Positions 53,237 to 60,575 of a DNA stretch of 64,000 nt are shown here, one piece after another. The notes below the pieces were generated by a model, which did not search any database, was not told the DNA's origin, and worked only from the letters and a program-made list of their open reading frames with translations. How positions within the stretch are numbered: position 1 is the first letter of the stretch; each line of letters starts with the position of its first letter. This DNA is from Flavobacterium frigidimaris (lineage in GTDB: Bacteria > Bacteroidota > Bacteroidia > Flavobacteriales > Flavobacteriaceae). The DNA is taken from positions 1-64,000 of the forward strand of contig FQWG01000006.1 of NCBI GenBank assembly GCA_900129595.1, in the 5' to 3' direction. Made by a program: the position numbers and the translations under genes.

Positions 53237-53903
53237 TTCCCATTAAATTAGTGTTGTTACCAGTATTTATAGTATTATCGTTTCCATCTGTAGTGATATA
53301 GTTCATGATTTTGTAGATTGTTTGGTTTACTTCGTTGTTTCTTGCCATTAATTTTGCCATGTCTATTTTGTATCCAAATTCTTTTTCTATCTCTAGCATG
53401 ATATTTAAAGCATTGCTTCTTATCATAGAAAGCGCATGGTCAATTGCTCCTGTGCCTATTTTTCGTGTCGCAGAGTAAATTTCTGCATAAGGATTACCAT
53501 GATGAATTTGTAGATTTTGAGTTAAATAGAAAAGAATTTCCGACTGGATAGCTATTCCTACGGTTGTTGACTTATCAGATAGTAAATGTTCCAACTCTGA
53601 AACTCCTTGGTAAAATTTAAACTTTTCAACAGCGTCACGAATTTCGGGTAAAAGTCCATCCGTGGGAATGAGGTAATTCGTTAGTTTCCACCTTCCATTC
53701 GTAAGATTGCCGTAAATGTTACATTTAGAAATTCGGTATTCAGGTAGAACATCGTTCGATTTATATCCTTCAATTTCCTTAGTTACCCAGTCGATTAACA
53801 TCTTGTTTTTTAATCGTACACCGAACACTTTTACTTTTAAAAGTATTGAGGTAAGTGAGGTTGATGTGTCTGTAAGTTGCTCTACAATATCAGTAATGTC
53901 CAT
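53223..53903 (-). CDS. Short AbiTii-domain protein with Gly/Asn-rich tail
   Basis: A 226-residue protein. Residues about 1-195 match the AbiTii domain of the gene at 51228 (FGVRLKNKMLIDWVTKEIEGY, VSELEHLLSDKSTTVGIAIQ). The end (204-219, TTDGNDNTINTGNNTN) is the same Gly/Asn-rich segment, and the protein stops soon after, lacking the C-terminal domain of the other copy. A -7 element lies 17 bases upstream. Translation is coupled to the 359-residue gene by a 14-base overlap. Confidence 0.8.
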   Translation of the reverse strand: MDITDIVEQLTDTSTSLTSILLKVKVFGVRLKNKMLIDWVTKEIEGYKSNDVLPEYRISKCNIYGNLTNGRWKLTNYLIPTDGLLPEIRDAVEKFKFYQGVSELEHLLSDKSTTVGIAIQSEILFYLTQNLQIHHGNPYAEIYSATRKIGTGAIDHALSMIRSNALNIMLEIEKEFGYKIDMAKLMARNNEVNQTIYKIMNYITTDGNDNTINTGNNTNLMGNGKS

Positions 53904-53919
53904 TCAATATAGTTTTATC

Positions 53920-53927
53920 CAAAATTA
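53920..53927 (-). promoter_or_regulatory. -7 promoter element for defence module B
   Basis: Minus-strand TAATTTTG, 17 bases before the start at 53903. Confidence 0.55.
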
Positions 53928-54091
53928 CAAAGTAAATAATGTTATCAGATAAAAAATTGTCAACATCTTAATTGCTAACAGCGCATATGATTAAATTACT
54001 ATAAAAAGCAAAGGGAATAAAGTCTACTTGTTTAAGTTGATAATATCTTTTCAAAAGAAAGTTATCCTAAAATGAATAGGTTGAATCTATA

Positions 54092-54116
54092 AAAAGTCAC
54101 TCTTAAAAGTCACTCT
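54092..54116. promoter_or_regulatory. Right pair of arm-type repeats, GTCACTCT x2
   Basis: GTCACTCT at 54096-54103 and 54109-54116, preceded by A-rich bases, 13 bases apart. It mirrors the left pair at 41734-41758 in sequence, direction and spacing. Confidence 0.55.
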
Positions 54117-54123
54117 AATAAAA

Positions 54124-54151
54124 AAGGACTTACGAAAAAACGTAAGTCCTT
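54124..54151. terminator. Element-borne tRNA-Met terminator
   Basis: AAGGACTTACG and CGTAAGTCCTT form an 11-bp perfect stem, 9 bases inside the right repeat. It now ends the tRNA transcript, while the original terminator was left at 41562-41592. Confidence 0.75.
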
Positions 54152-54160
54152 GTGTTTAAA

Positions 54161-54207
54161 GTAGCGAGGACGGGAGTTGAACCCGTGACCTCAGGGTTAT
54201 GAATCCT
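54161..54207. repeat. attR: 47-bp tRNA-Met 3' end
   Basis: The right copy of the 47-bp repeat (see 41601-41647). Here it is part of the complete tRNA gene, so integration did not break the tRNA. Confidence 0.9.
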
Positions 54208-54235
54208 GCGCTCTAACCAACTGAGCTACCTCGCC
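54162..54235 (-). tRNA. tRNA-Met (CAT anticodon)
   Basis: Minus strand: acceptor GGCGAGG pairs with CCTCGCT (one G-T), D-arm GCTCAGTTGGTTAGAGC, anticodon loop TTCATAA, T-loop TTCAACT, discriminator A. CCA is not encoded. The last anticodon-stem pair is A-C. Elongator Met is the natural reading of CAT. A tRNA-Ile2 needing lysidine has the same anticodon and cannot be excluded. Confidence 0.93.
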
Positions 54236-54388
54236 AAGATTGCAAGTGAACCGTGTTCCTCATTGCGGGTGCAAAGATAGAAATATTATTAAAGCTTACA
54301 AGAATAAAATGAAGAAAAAATAAATTTTTTAAAAATGCATTGTTTTTGGACATATATTCTTATATTTCCAAAAAATTAAAAGTAGCAC

Positions 54389-54781
54389 ATGGATCCAAAA
54401 ATACGTTACGAAATCGAGTTTCCGATCAATTCTTCGCCGCAATTATTGTATCAATATATATCAACGCCGTCAGGTTTATCAGAATGGTTTGCAGATAATG
54501 TAAATTCAAGAGGCGAATTCTTCACTTTTATCTGGAATGATTCCCAGGAAAAAGCACGTTTGGCTTCTAAAAAAACCGGAGAGAAAGTAAAATTCAAATG
54601 GGTTGATGAAAGCAGTAAGGATACAGAATATTTTTTTGAACTGCATATCTTAGTCGATGAACTGACGAAAGATGTGTCGTTAATGGTAGTTGATTTCGCT
54701 GAAAAAGAAGAAGTAGGAGAAGCTAAACAATTGTGGGAGAATCAGATCTCAGATCTGAAACATCTTATAGGATCTGTTTAG
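54389..54781 (+). CDS. START-like/SRPBCC domain protein
   Basis: A 130-residue protein of the START-like helix-grip fold, with the opening IRYEIEFPINSSPQLLYQYISTPSGLSEWFADNV and the wrapping strands to WENQISDLKHLIG. Members bind small hydrophobic ligands. No ligand is indicated. It precedes the class IV aminotransferase in the same direction, and a hairpin-terminator lies between them. Confidence 0.88.
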   Translation: MDPKIRYEIEFPINSSPQLLYQYISTPSGLSEWFADNVNSRGEFFTFIWNDSQEKARLASKKTGEKVKFKWVDESSKDTEYFFELHILVDELTKDVSLMVVDFAEKEEVGEAKQLWENQISDLKHLIGSV

Positions 54782-54801
54782 TAAAATTCTATTTTATGCA
54801 T

Positions 54802-54809
54802 TATATTTG
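54802..54809 (+). promoter_or_regulatory. -7 promoter element for the aminotransferase
   Basis: TATATTTG, 26 bases before ATG 54836, followed at once by a terminator hairpin. Confidence 0.6.
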
Positions 54810-54835
54810 CCCTGAACAAAATTCAGGGTTTTTTT
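54810..54835 (+). terminator. Terminator hairpin abutting the next start codon
   Basis: CCCTGAA and TTCAGGG form a 7-bp stem around CAAAA, followed by seven T and directly by ATG 54836. It ends the START-gene transcript. The following gene's own promoter begins just before it. Confidence 0.7.
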
Positions 54836-55675
54836 ATGATCAATTTTAACGGAAACATAGTAGCGCAAGACGACAATATATTAACTCAAAATCGTGCTTT
54901 TTTGTACGGAGACGGAGTTTTTGAAACACTAAAAATAGTTAATAATAAAATCTTGTTTCTTGAGGATCATTATTTTAGGTTAATGGCTTCGATGCGTGTG
55001 GTTCGAATGGAGATTCCGATGAACTTCACCATGGAATATTTTGAAGAACAGGTTTTAAGTCTTGTCAATCAAAAAAATATTTCGGCATCTGCAAGAGCCC
55101 GAATTACTGTTTTTAGAAAAGATGGAGGTTTGTATTTACCAAAAACCAATGAAGTTTCGTTTTTAATTCATGCAACAGCTCTTGAGACCGTTTCTTATGG
55201 CTTAAACACTGCTGAATATGAAGTCGATTTGTATAAAGACTTCTATGTGACCAAACAATTGTTATCGTCGATTAAAACGACTAATAAAATGATAAATGTT
55301 ACCGGAAGTATTTTTGCACACGAAAATGGTCTTGCCAATTGTATTTTAGTAAATGATACTAAAAATGTTGTCGAGGCATTGCAGGGTAATTTATTTATGG
55401 TTGTTGAAAAAAAAATGATCACGCCACCAATTTCTGAAGGATGTCTGAACGGAATTATGCGTAAACAAATATTGGCTTTGGCTAAAAAAGTAGAAGGCAT
55501 AGAAGTAGTTGAAGAAATAATTTCGCCATTTGATCTTCAAAAAGCTGACGAATTATTTCTGACAAATGTAATCACGGGGATACAACCGATAACGAAGTAT
55601 CGAAAAAAGGAGTTTACAAGTAATCTGGCTCATTTATTAGTGCAGAAACTAAATGAATCCATTTCTGAAAATTAA
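54836..55675 (+). CDS. Class IV aminotransferase
   Basis: A 279-residue PLP enzyme of the branched-chain / D-alanine aminotransferase / aminodeoxychorismate lyase group. The opening NFNGNIVAQDDNILTQNRAFLYGDGVFETLKI, the conserved PLP lysine near KTTNKMIN (about 147-154) and the terminal EIISPFDLQKADELFLTNVITGIQPI are typical. The substrate cannot be decided by sequence alone. Housekeeping lyase for folate (PabC-like) is one option. It is convergent with the yqgE gene, overlapping by 4 bases. Confidence 0.9.
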   Translation: MINFNGNIVAQDDNILTQNRAFLYGDGVFETLKIVNNKILFLEDHYFRLMASMRVVRMEIPMNFTMEYFEEQVLSLVNQKNISASARARITVFRKDGGLYLPKTNEVSFLIHATALETVSYGLNTAEYEVDLYKDFYVTKQLLSSIKTTNKMINVTGSIFAHENGLANCILVNDTKNVVEALQGNLFMVVEKKMITPPISEGCLNGIMRKQILALAKKVEGIEVVEEIISPFDLQKADELFLTNVITGIQPITKYRKKEFTSNLAHLLVQKLNESISEN

Positions 55676-56232
55676 TTCAGATATGGATTTTCAGGTGCAT
55701 TTGACCAAATAAGATAATCTCCTCCGAGCTCGATAATCTGCTCCTTCCAAAAATGGGTGGTTGACTTTCCGATAATTTTATTTTTATAGCTATTATCAGT
55801 GATGATCCACGAGTTTCCCTGCATTTCATTCTCAAGCTGATTTTCGTCCCAACCAGTATACCCTAAGAAAAAACGAATATTGTTTTTGCCAATAGATCCG
55901 TCATTTATTAAGTCTTTGGTCGATTCGAAATCACCTCCCCAATAAATCCCATTCGAAATCTCAACACTATTTGGAATCAATTCAGGGATGTTGTGAATAA
56001 AATAAAGGTTGTCCTGTTCAACAGGGCCTCCATTATATATTTTGAAAGTGGCATCGATCTCAGGAATTAAATCATTAATAGTATATTTTAATGGTTTATT
56101 AATGATAAAACCTATCGATCCTTCTTTGTTATGGTCTGCTAGTAAAATTACCGATCTATTAAAAGATAAATCTCCAATTATAGAAGGCTCGGCAATAAGC
56201 AGGTGTCCTTTTTTTAATTTTTCTGAAATCAT
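55672..56232 (-). CDS. YqgE/AlgH family protein
   Basis: A 186-residue protein of the YqgE/AlgH family, with the beginning EKLKKGHLLIAEPSIIGDLSFNRSVILLADH and the end WKEQIIELGGDYLIWSNAPENPYLN. Its function is unknown. I chose ATG 56232, because the upstream in-frame Met at 56316 adds a low-complexity stretch that overlaps a terminator. It is convergent with the aminotransferase. Confidence 0.92.
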   Translation of the reverse strand: MISEKLKKGHLLIAEPSIIGDLSFNRSVILLADHNKEGSIGFIINKPLKYTINDLIPEIDATFKIYNGGPVEQDNLYFIHNIPELIPNSVEISNGIYWGGDFESTKDLINDGSIGKNNIRFFLGYTGWDENQLENEMQGNSWIITDNSYKNKIIGKSTTHFWKEQIIELGGDYLIWSNAPENPYLN

Positions 56233-56304
56233 ACGGTTACAATTTTTATTAAATTTAATAATAAAATTTTTAAAAACACAAATAAAATCGTTAAACCGCA
56301 TAAA

Positions 56305-56328
56305 AAAACCCTCCATGGGGAGGGTTTT
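56305..56328 (-). terminator. HU gene terminator
   Basis: AAAACCCTCC and GGAGGGTTTT form a 10-bp perfect stem with a 4-base loop, between the HU stop and the yqgE start. Confidence 0.85.
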
Positions 56329-56360
56329 GATTATATTATTAGTTTAGGGAACTTTCTTAC

Positions 56361-56633
56361 TTAGTTCACTGCACCTTCTAATTCAGCTCCAGCTTTAAAT
56401 TTTACTACATTTTTAGCAGCAATCTGAATAGTTTTTCCTGTTTGAGGGTTTCTTCCGTCTCTTGCAGCTCTAGCAGATACAGACCATGATCCAAAACCTA
56501 CTAATGAAACTCTTCCACCTTTTTTCAAAGTAGCCCCTACGTTTCCTAAAAATGACTCTAAAGCTAATTTTGCCGCAGCTTTTGTGATTCCTGCATCAGC
56601 AGCGATAGCATCGATTAATTCTGATTTGTTCAT
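56361..56633 (-). CDS. HU family DNA-binding protein
   Basis: A 90-residue nucleoid protein that bends DNA. The signature is AAKLALESFLGNVGATLKKGGRVSLVGFGSWSVSARAARDGRNPQTGK, with the DNA-wrapping arm ending in GRNPQTGKTIQI. The length is typical. A near-ideal promoter lies upstream: a -7 TAAATTTG at 56678-56685 and a TTG -33 at 56705-56707, spaced 19 bases. Confidence 0.95.
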   Translation of the reverse strand: MNKSELIDAIAADAGITKAAAKLALESFLGNVGATLKKGGRVSLVGFGSWSVSARAARDGRNPQTGKTIQIAAKNVVKFKAGAELEGAVN

Positions 56634-56677
56634 AATAATTAGTTATTAATTGTTGGTTAAAAAAAATTGTTAATACA

Positions 56678-56685
56678 CAAATTTA
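56678..56685 (-). promoter_or_regulatory. HU promoter -7 element
   Basis: Minus-strand TAAATTTG with a TTG -33 19 bases upstream (56705-56707): the cleanest promoter in the window. Confidence 0.7.
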
Positions 56686-56813
56686 GTAGGAAATCCGTTC
56701 CTTGCAAGTGTTTTCTTTAATTTTAGCAAAAATTGTTGATAACTTGCTTTTTTTGTTCATAACGCAAGTCGTTTTCCGCTCAAAATCAGATAAAAACCCC
56801 TGTTTTACTGACC

Positions 56814-57761
56814 TTAATAGACCTTTGCGCTATCAGAAAAAGTTATTCCGTTTAATAATTCGGAAACTTGCATTCTCTTTTTTCCAGGTAATTGCAAACT
56901 TAAAACCTGAATAAAGGCATCTTTGACTGCAATTTTGATTTCTTTTTTACTGCTAATCAAGGTTCCAACTTCATAAGAATGACTTTCTGAAACCAGTTTT
57001 GCCTCGTATATTTTGATGCTTAATTCTTCGGTTTTGTCTTTTAAGAAACACCAGGATGCCGGATACGGGCTTAAACCGCGAATTAAATTATTAATTTCAT
57101 CTCCGGATTTGGTCCAGTCGATCTTACAATTTTCCTTATTAAGTTTGTAGGCCGTTTTAATTTCAGTATCATCTTCCTGAATCGTTGTCGTTACATTTCC
57201 GCTTTCGATAACCTTTAAAGTTTCGATTACCGTTTCGCTTCCCAGTAACATCAATCGGTCGTGCAATTGTCCCGCATTTTCTTCCGGTTCGATAGCAATT
57301 TCCGAATTTAGAATCATTGCCCCCGTGTCTATTTTGTCGTCAATAAAGAAAGTAGTAACACCGGTTTTAGTTTCTCCATTAATAATAGCCCAGTTAATAG
57401 GCGCCGCACCACGATAATTGGGTAATAAAGAAGCATGAAGATTAAAAGTGCCTAAGCTTGGCATTTCCCAAACTACTTTAGGCAACATTCTAAAAGCAAC
57501 TACAATTTGCAAATTGCCATTTAAGGCTTTTAATTCGGCAAGAAAACTTTCGTCTTTTAAATTTGTGGGTTGTAATAAGGTAAGGTTGTTTGCCAGGGCA
57601 TATTCTTTTACTGCTGAATATTTTATTTTTTGTCCGCGTCCTGCCGGTTTGTCTGCAGCAGTTATAACGCCAGCAACATCGTAATTGTTTTTGATAATGG
57701 TATCCAAAATGCCAACGGCAAATTCCGGAGTTCCCATGAATATGATTCTCAATTTTTCCAT
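56814..57761 (-). CDS. fmt: Methionyl-tRNA formyltransferase
   Basis: A 315-residue enzyme that formylates initiator Met-tRNA. The opening IIFMGTPEFAVGIL and the catalytic SLLPNYRGAAPINWAIINGE (about 104-123) are diagnostic. The C-terminal half is the tRNA-binding domain. The length is typical. Its start overlaps the recQ stop by 1 base, so it is translated with recQ. Confidence 0.95.
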   Translation of the reverse strand: MEKLRIIFMGTPEFAVGILDTIIKNNYDVAGVITAADKPAGRGQKIKYSAVKEYALANNLTLLQPTNLKDESFLAELKALNGNLQIVVAFRMLPKVVWEMPSLGTFNLHASLLPNYRGAAPINWAIINGETKTGVTTFFIDDKIDTGAMILNSEIAIEPEENAGQLHDRLMLLGSETVIETLKVIESGNVTTTIQEDDTEIKTAYKLNKENCKIDWTKSGDEINNLIRGLSPYPASWCFLKDKTEELSIKIYEAKLVSESHSYEVGTLISSKKEIKIAVKDAFIQVLSLQLPGKKRMQVSELLNGITFSDSAKVY

Positions 57762-59656
57762 TATAATTTTAAAGTGTATTTATTATTAGGCTGAATAGTG
57801 ATGTAATTGTTTTCAAGTAATTCCTGAAGTGCCAAAATTACATCATTAGTGTCTAGTTTTATTTTAGTTTCAAGTTCTCTTGAAGTTAAGGCAGCAGTTT
57901 TTAATAAGTGAAGAATTTTATCTGCAACCGAATCGGCTTCAGTGATTTTTCCTTTTTGGGTAATGCAATAAGAGCATACGCCGCAGTTTTGATAGGTTTC
58001 TTCTCCAAAATAATCCAGGATCAATCTGTTTTTGCAGGTTTTATTGTCCTTTATATAATGAAGCACAGACAAAAGCTGGTCTTTTTTAAGCTGATTTTGT
58101 TTTTCGAGATATTTCGAAACCCTGTTTATAGTCAGGTTGTCTTCGCGTACTTCATTAAATAATATAGTAGCGTCGTTGTTTTTTGCTTTATAATCGATAA
58201 TTTCTTTCTCTCTTAGTTTTTCTAAAACTACGGAAACCTGCATTTCAGTATGATTTGATTTTTTGGCAATGAGCGAAATATTAAATGGCGTTTTCATTTC
58301 ATAAATTCCGGGATAAGTTCTTAGAATCGCCAGAATGATTTCTTCGTCATTTGAATTCAGGCTTGTGTATCGAATCACTTCTTTTGATTCGATCAAGAAC
58401 TGCATCGTAATTTTTTCGGAAAATTCCTGAGACATTGTAATGATGCCCTGCTGATTCAAAAACTGCAAAGCATTATATGTTTTAAGAGTAGGGAAGTCAT
58501 ATTTCTGGCAAAAATGATTGAGTTTAAAAGAAAATGACTCGTCTAAACCTTCGCCATAAGCAATCTGAAAATAATTGCAAAGTTTGACATACATTGCATT
58601 CAGGAATTTTTTGTCCGGCAGGATACTCAAAAATTGCTGGTCCGTTTGATTACTGTCTGAAGAGTTGGTTAAAACTACTGAAAAAGCTTTTTCTCCGTTT
58701 CGTCCCGCTCTTCCGGATTCCTGATAATAATTTTCGATATTCTCGGGAAGCTGAGTATGAATAACCGTTTTTACATTGTCTTTGTCAATTCCCATTCCAA
58801 ATGCATTTGTGGCTACAATAACCTGCACTTGTTCAGACATCCACAATTGCATGTTTTTATCTTTTTCTTTTGATGAAAGTCCACCGTGATAATAAGTCGC
58901 TTTGAATCCTAGTGATTGCAATTGCGTCGACATATTTAGGCATGATTTTCTGTTTCGCACATATATAATAGAAGGCTGCGGATTTTTCTTTAAGATTTGT
59001 TCTACGCGATACAATTTGTCTTCAACTTCAAAGACCATATAGGCAATATTTTTTCTTTCAAAAGATTGCTGAAAAAGTATTGGATCTTTTAATCCTAATT
59101 CCGTTTTTATGTCTTCGATAACTCTTGGGGTTGCCGTAGCGGTCAAAGCCAAAAAAGGGATCTTGGGAAAATGTTTTTTAAGTTCTGAAATTTTCAGATA
59201 GGCCGGGCGAAAATCATGGCCCCATTGCGAAACACAATGAGCTTCATCGATAGCAATCAAATTGATGGGAAGATTTTTTATGCGTTCTAAAATCCAGTCA
59301 GATTGAAGGCGCTCCGGAGAAAGGTATAAAAACTTATAGTTTCCGTATTGGCAATTGTCCAGAAGATCAATGATTTCTTCGGTATGAATTCCACCCGTAA
59401 GTGCAATTGCTTTAATGTCCCGCTTTTGCAGATTGGTAACCTGGTCTTTCATCAAGGCTACTAAAGGCGAAACCACCAGGCAAATGCCTTTTTGCATCAT
59501 TGCCGGAACCTGAAAACAAATCGATTTTCCACCGCCCGTTGGCAGCAGGGCAAAAGTATCCTGACCGTCCAAAACCGAGTCAATAATCTCCTTTTGCAAC
59601 GGTCTAAAACTGTCGTGTTTCCAGTATTTTAAAAGAATTTCCTGCGCTTGTGGCAT
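57761..59656 (-). CDS. recQ: RecQ family ATP-dependent DNA helicase
   Basis: A 631-residue 3'-5' helicase. Walker A is in LLPTGGGKSICFQVP (about 37-51), the DEAH box with the aromatic-rich loop is in IAIDEAHCVSQWGHDFRP (about 134-151), and the second RecA domain carries RNRKSCL and SGRAGRNGE. A zinc-binding RQC region (CVCSYC near residue 530) and a short C-terminal tail follow. The tail lacks a clear HRDC domain. It is the leading gene of a pair with fmt. Confidence 0.94.
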   Translation of the reverse strand: MPQAQEILLKYWKHDSFRPLQKEIIDSVLDGQDTFALLPTGGGKSICFQVPAMMQKGICLVVSPLVALMKDQVTNLQKRDIKAIALTGGIHTEEIIDLLDNCQYGNYKFLYLSPERLQSDWILERIKNLPINLIAIDEAHCVSQWGHDFRPAYLKISELKKHFPKIPFLALTATATPRVIEDIKTELGLKDPILFQQSFERKNIAYMVFEVEDKLYRVEQILKKNPQPSIIYVRNRKSCLNMSTQLQSLGFKATYYHGGLSSKEKDKNMQLWMSEQVQVIVATNAFGMGIDKDNVKTVIHTQLPENIENYYQESGRAGRNGEKAFSVVLTNSSDSNQTDQQFLSILPDKKFLNAMYVKLCNYFQIAYGEGLDESFSFKLNHFCQKYDFPTLKTYNALQFLNQQGIITMSQEFSEKITMQFLIESKEVIRYTSLNSNDEEIILAILRTYPGIYEMKTPFNISLIAKKSNHTEMQVSVVLEKLREKEIIDYKAKNNDATILFNEVREDNLTINRVSKYLEKQNQLKKDQLLSVLHYIKDNKTCKNRLILDYFGEETYQNCGVCSYCITQKGKITEADSVADKILHLLKTAALTSRELETKIKLDTNDVILALQELLENNYITIQPNNKYTLKL

Positions 59657-59721
59657 TGGTAGTGTTTTAAAGTTAAAAAATTTAGAAATCAGTTTCTAGT
59701 TTTGCAACTTTAAACACCTGC

Positions 59722-60255
59722 CTAAATTTTATCTAAGATATAAAGAATTCTGTTGTCAACCGTATCTTTTGGTACTTCAATTAAGTCGTAGCCATATTTT
59801 TTATACGTTTCAACAAGGTGTTTCTGAATGGTTAGTGCCTGTTCAAAATTTTCGTAGCGCTCAGTATCGCACTCGTAAATTTCTTCCCAGGGTGGTAAAA
59901 TAAAAGTTTTTGTGTATTTGTAATCCTCGCAGGCCTTTGTGAAATGCTCCGGATAATCATCGCCAATATAATCCATATAAGCCACAACATCAGGAATGCC
60001 GCGATCTATAAAAACTACATCATCAGGTTCGTCAAGAGCATCGTTGAATTGTTTAATGCGTCCTTCCAGCAACATTTCGCTAAACAATAAAGGCTGCTCA
60101 AGAAACAATTGGTCGATTCCCCGTTGTTGTGCTTCGAGTGTAACTTGTCTTGAGATTTCAGGATAACAGCAGTAGCCACGAGCTACCAATTCGTTAATAA
60201 GAGTAGATTTTCCCGTTCCCGGGCCACCAATGAGAACTATGATTTGTTTTTGCAC
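59722..60255 (-). CDS. AAA_28-type ATP-binding protein
   Basis: A 177-residue P-loop protein: Walker A GGPGTGKST (residues 9-17), Walker-B-like FIDRGIPDVVAYMDYI, and a short tail. This is the compact AAA_28 type, which is related to thymidylate- and kinase-like ATPases. It probably phosphorylates or senses a small nucleotide, but the substrate is unknown. A -7 element at 60273-60280 lies 18 bases upstream. Confidence 0.85.
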   Translation of the reverse strand: MQKQIIVLIGGPGTGKSTLINELVARGYCCYPEISRQVTLEAQQRGIDQLFLEQPLLFSEMLLEGRIKQFNDALDEPDDVVFIDRGIPDVVAYMDYIGDDYPEHFTKACEDYKYTKTFILPPWEEIYECDTERYENFEQALTIQKHLVETYKKYGYDLIEVPKDTVDNRILYILDKI

Positions 60256-60272
60256 TTTCTTAAAATAAAGCG

Positions 60273-60280
60273 CAAATTTA
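60273..60280 (-). promoter_or_regulatory. -7 promoter element for the AAA_28 gene
   Basis: Minus-strand TAAATTTG, 18 bases before the start at 60255. Confidence 0.55.
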
Positions 60281-60395
60281 CCTAAACTTATTGTATTTAA
60301 AAAGATTATTTTGCCTTGAGCGAATGATTTCGCAATTTTAGGTAATATCGTTGTTGCTTTTAGCTAAAACTTTGGGGTTATATTATTGCAACCGG

Positions 60396-60488
60396 ACTAA
60401 GGTCCGGCCCTAAAAAATGAATCGTTCCTCTGGAACTCAAACAAAAAGAGTCGTAGACTCGGTAGATATTGTAGGGCTGGACTTTAGT
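60396..60488. repeat. Inverted repeat pair, GGTCCGGCCCT family
   Basis: ACTAAGGTCCGGCCCTA at 60396-60412 and TAGGGCTGGACTTTAGT at 60472-60488 are inverted over 17 bases with two G-T wobbles, around a 59-base interior with smaller palindromes. The 320-base spacer holds no gene. Repeats of this type are scattered in Flavobacterium genomes. Confidence 0.65.
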
Positions 60489-60575
60489 TTATGCGGTAAG
60501 ATTATGATACGGGGCAGTTGGTTGTAAGTACATGCAAGGTTTTCAAAACCTTGCCGGAAATAAAAATAAGATTGA

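Larger units (their letters stand above)
41648..54160. mobile_element. Integrated element in tRNA-Met with two defence-like modules
   Basis: The DNA between two perfect 47-bp copies of the tRNA-Met 3' end (12.5 kb). It encodes a tyrosine integrase and excisionase-like protein, a degenerate integrase-like protein, a serine recombinase, an XRE regulator, a replication-type protein, AbiH/HEPN/membrane proteins, and AbiTii proteins with a novel 359-residue partner. No conjugation genes are visible, so it is probably an integrative element carrying defence genes and mobilised in trans, if at all. The tRNA is regenerated intact at the right end, with an element-borne terminator (54124-54151). Confidence 0.88.
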
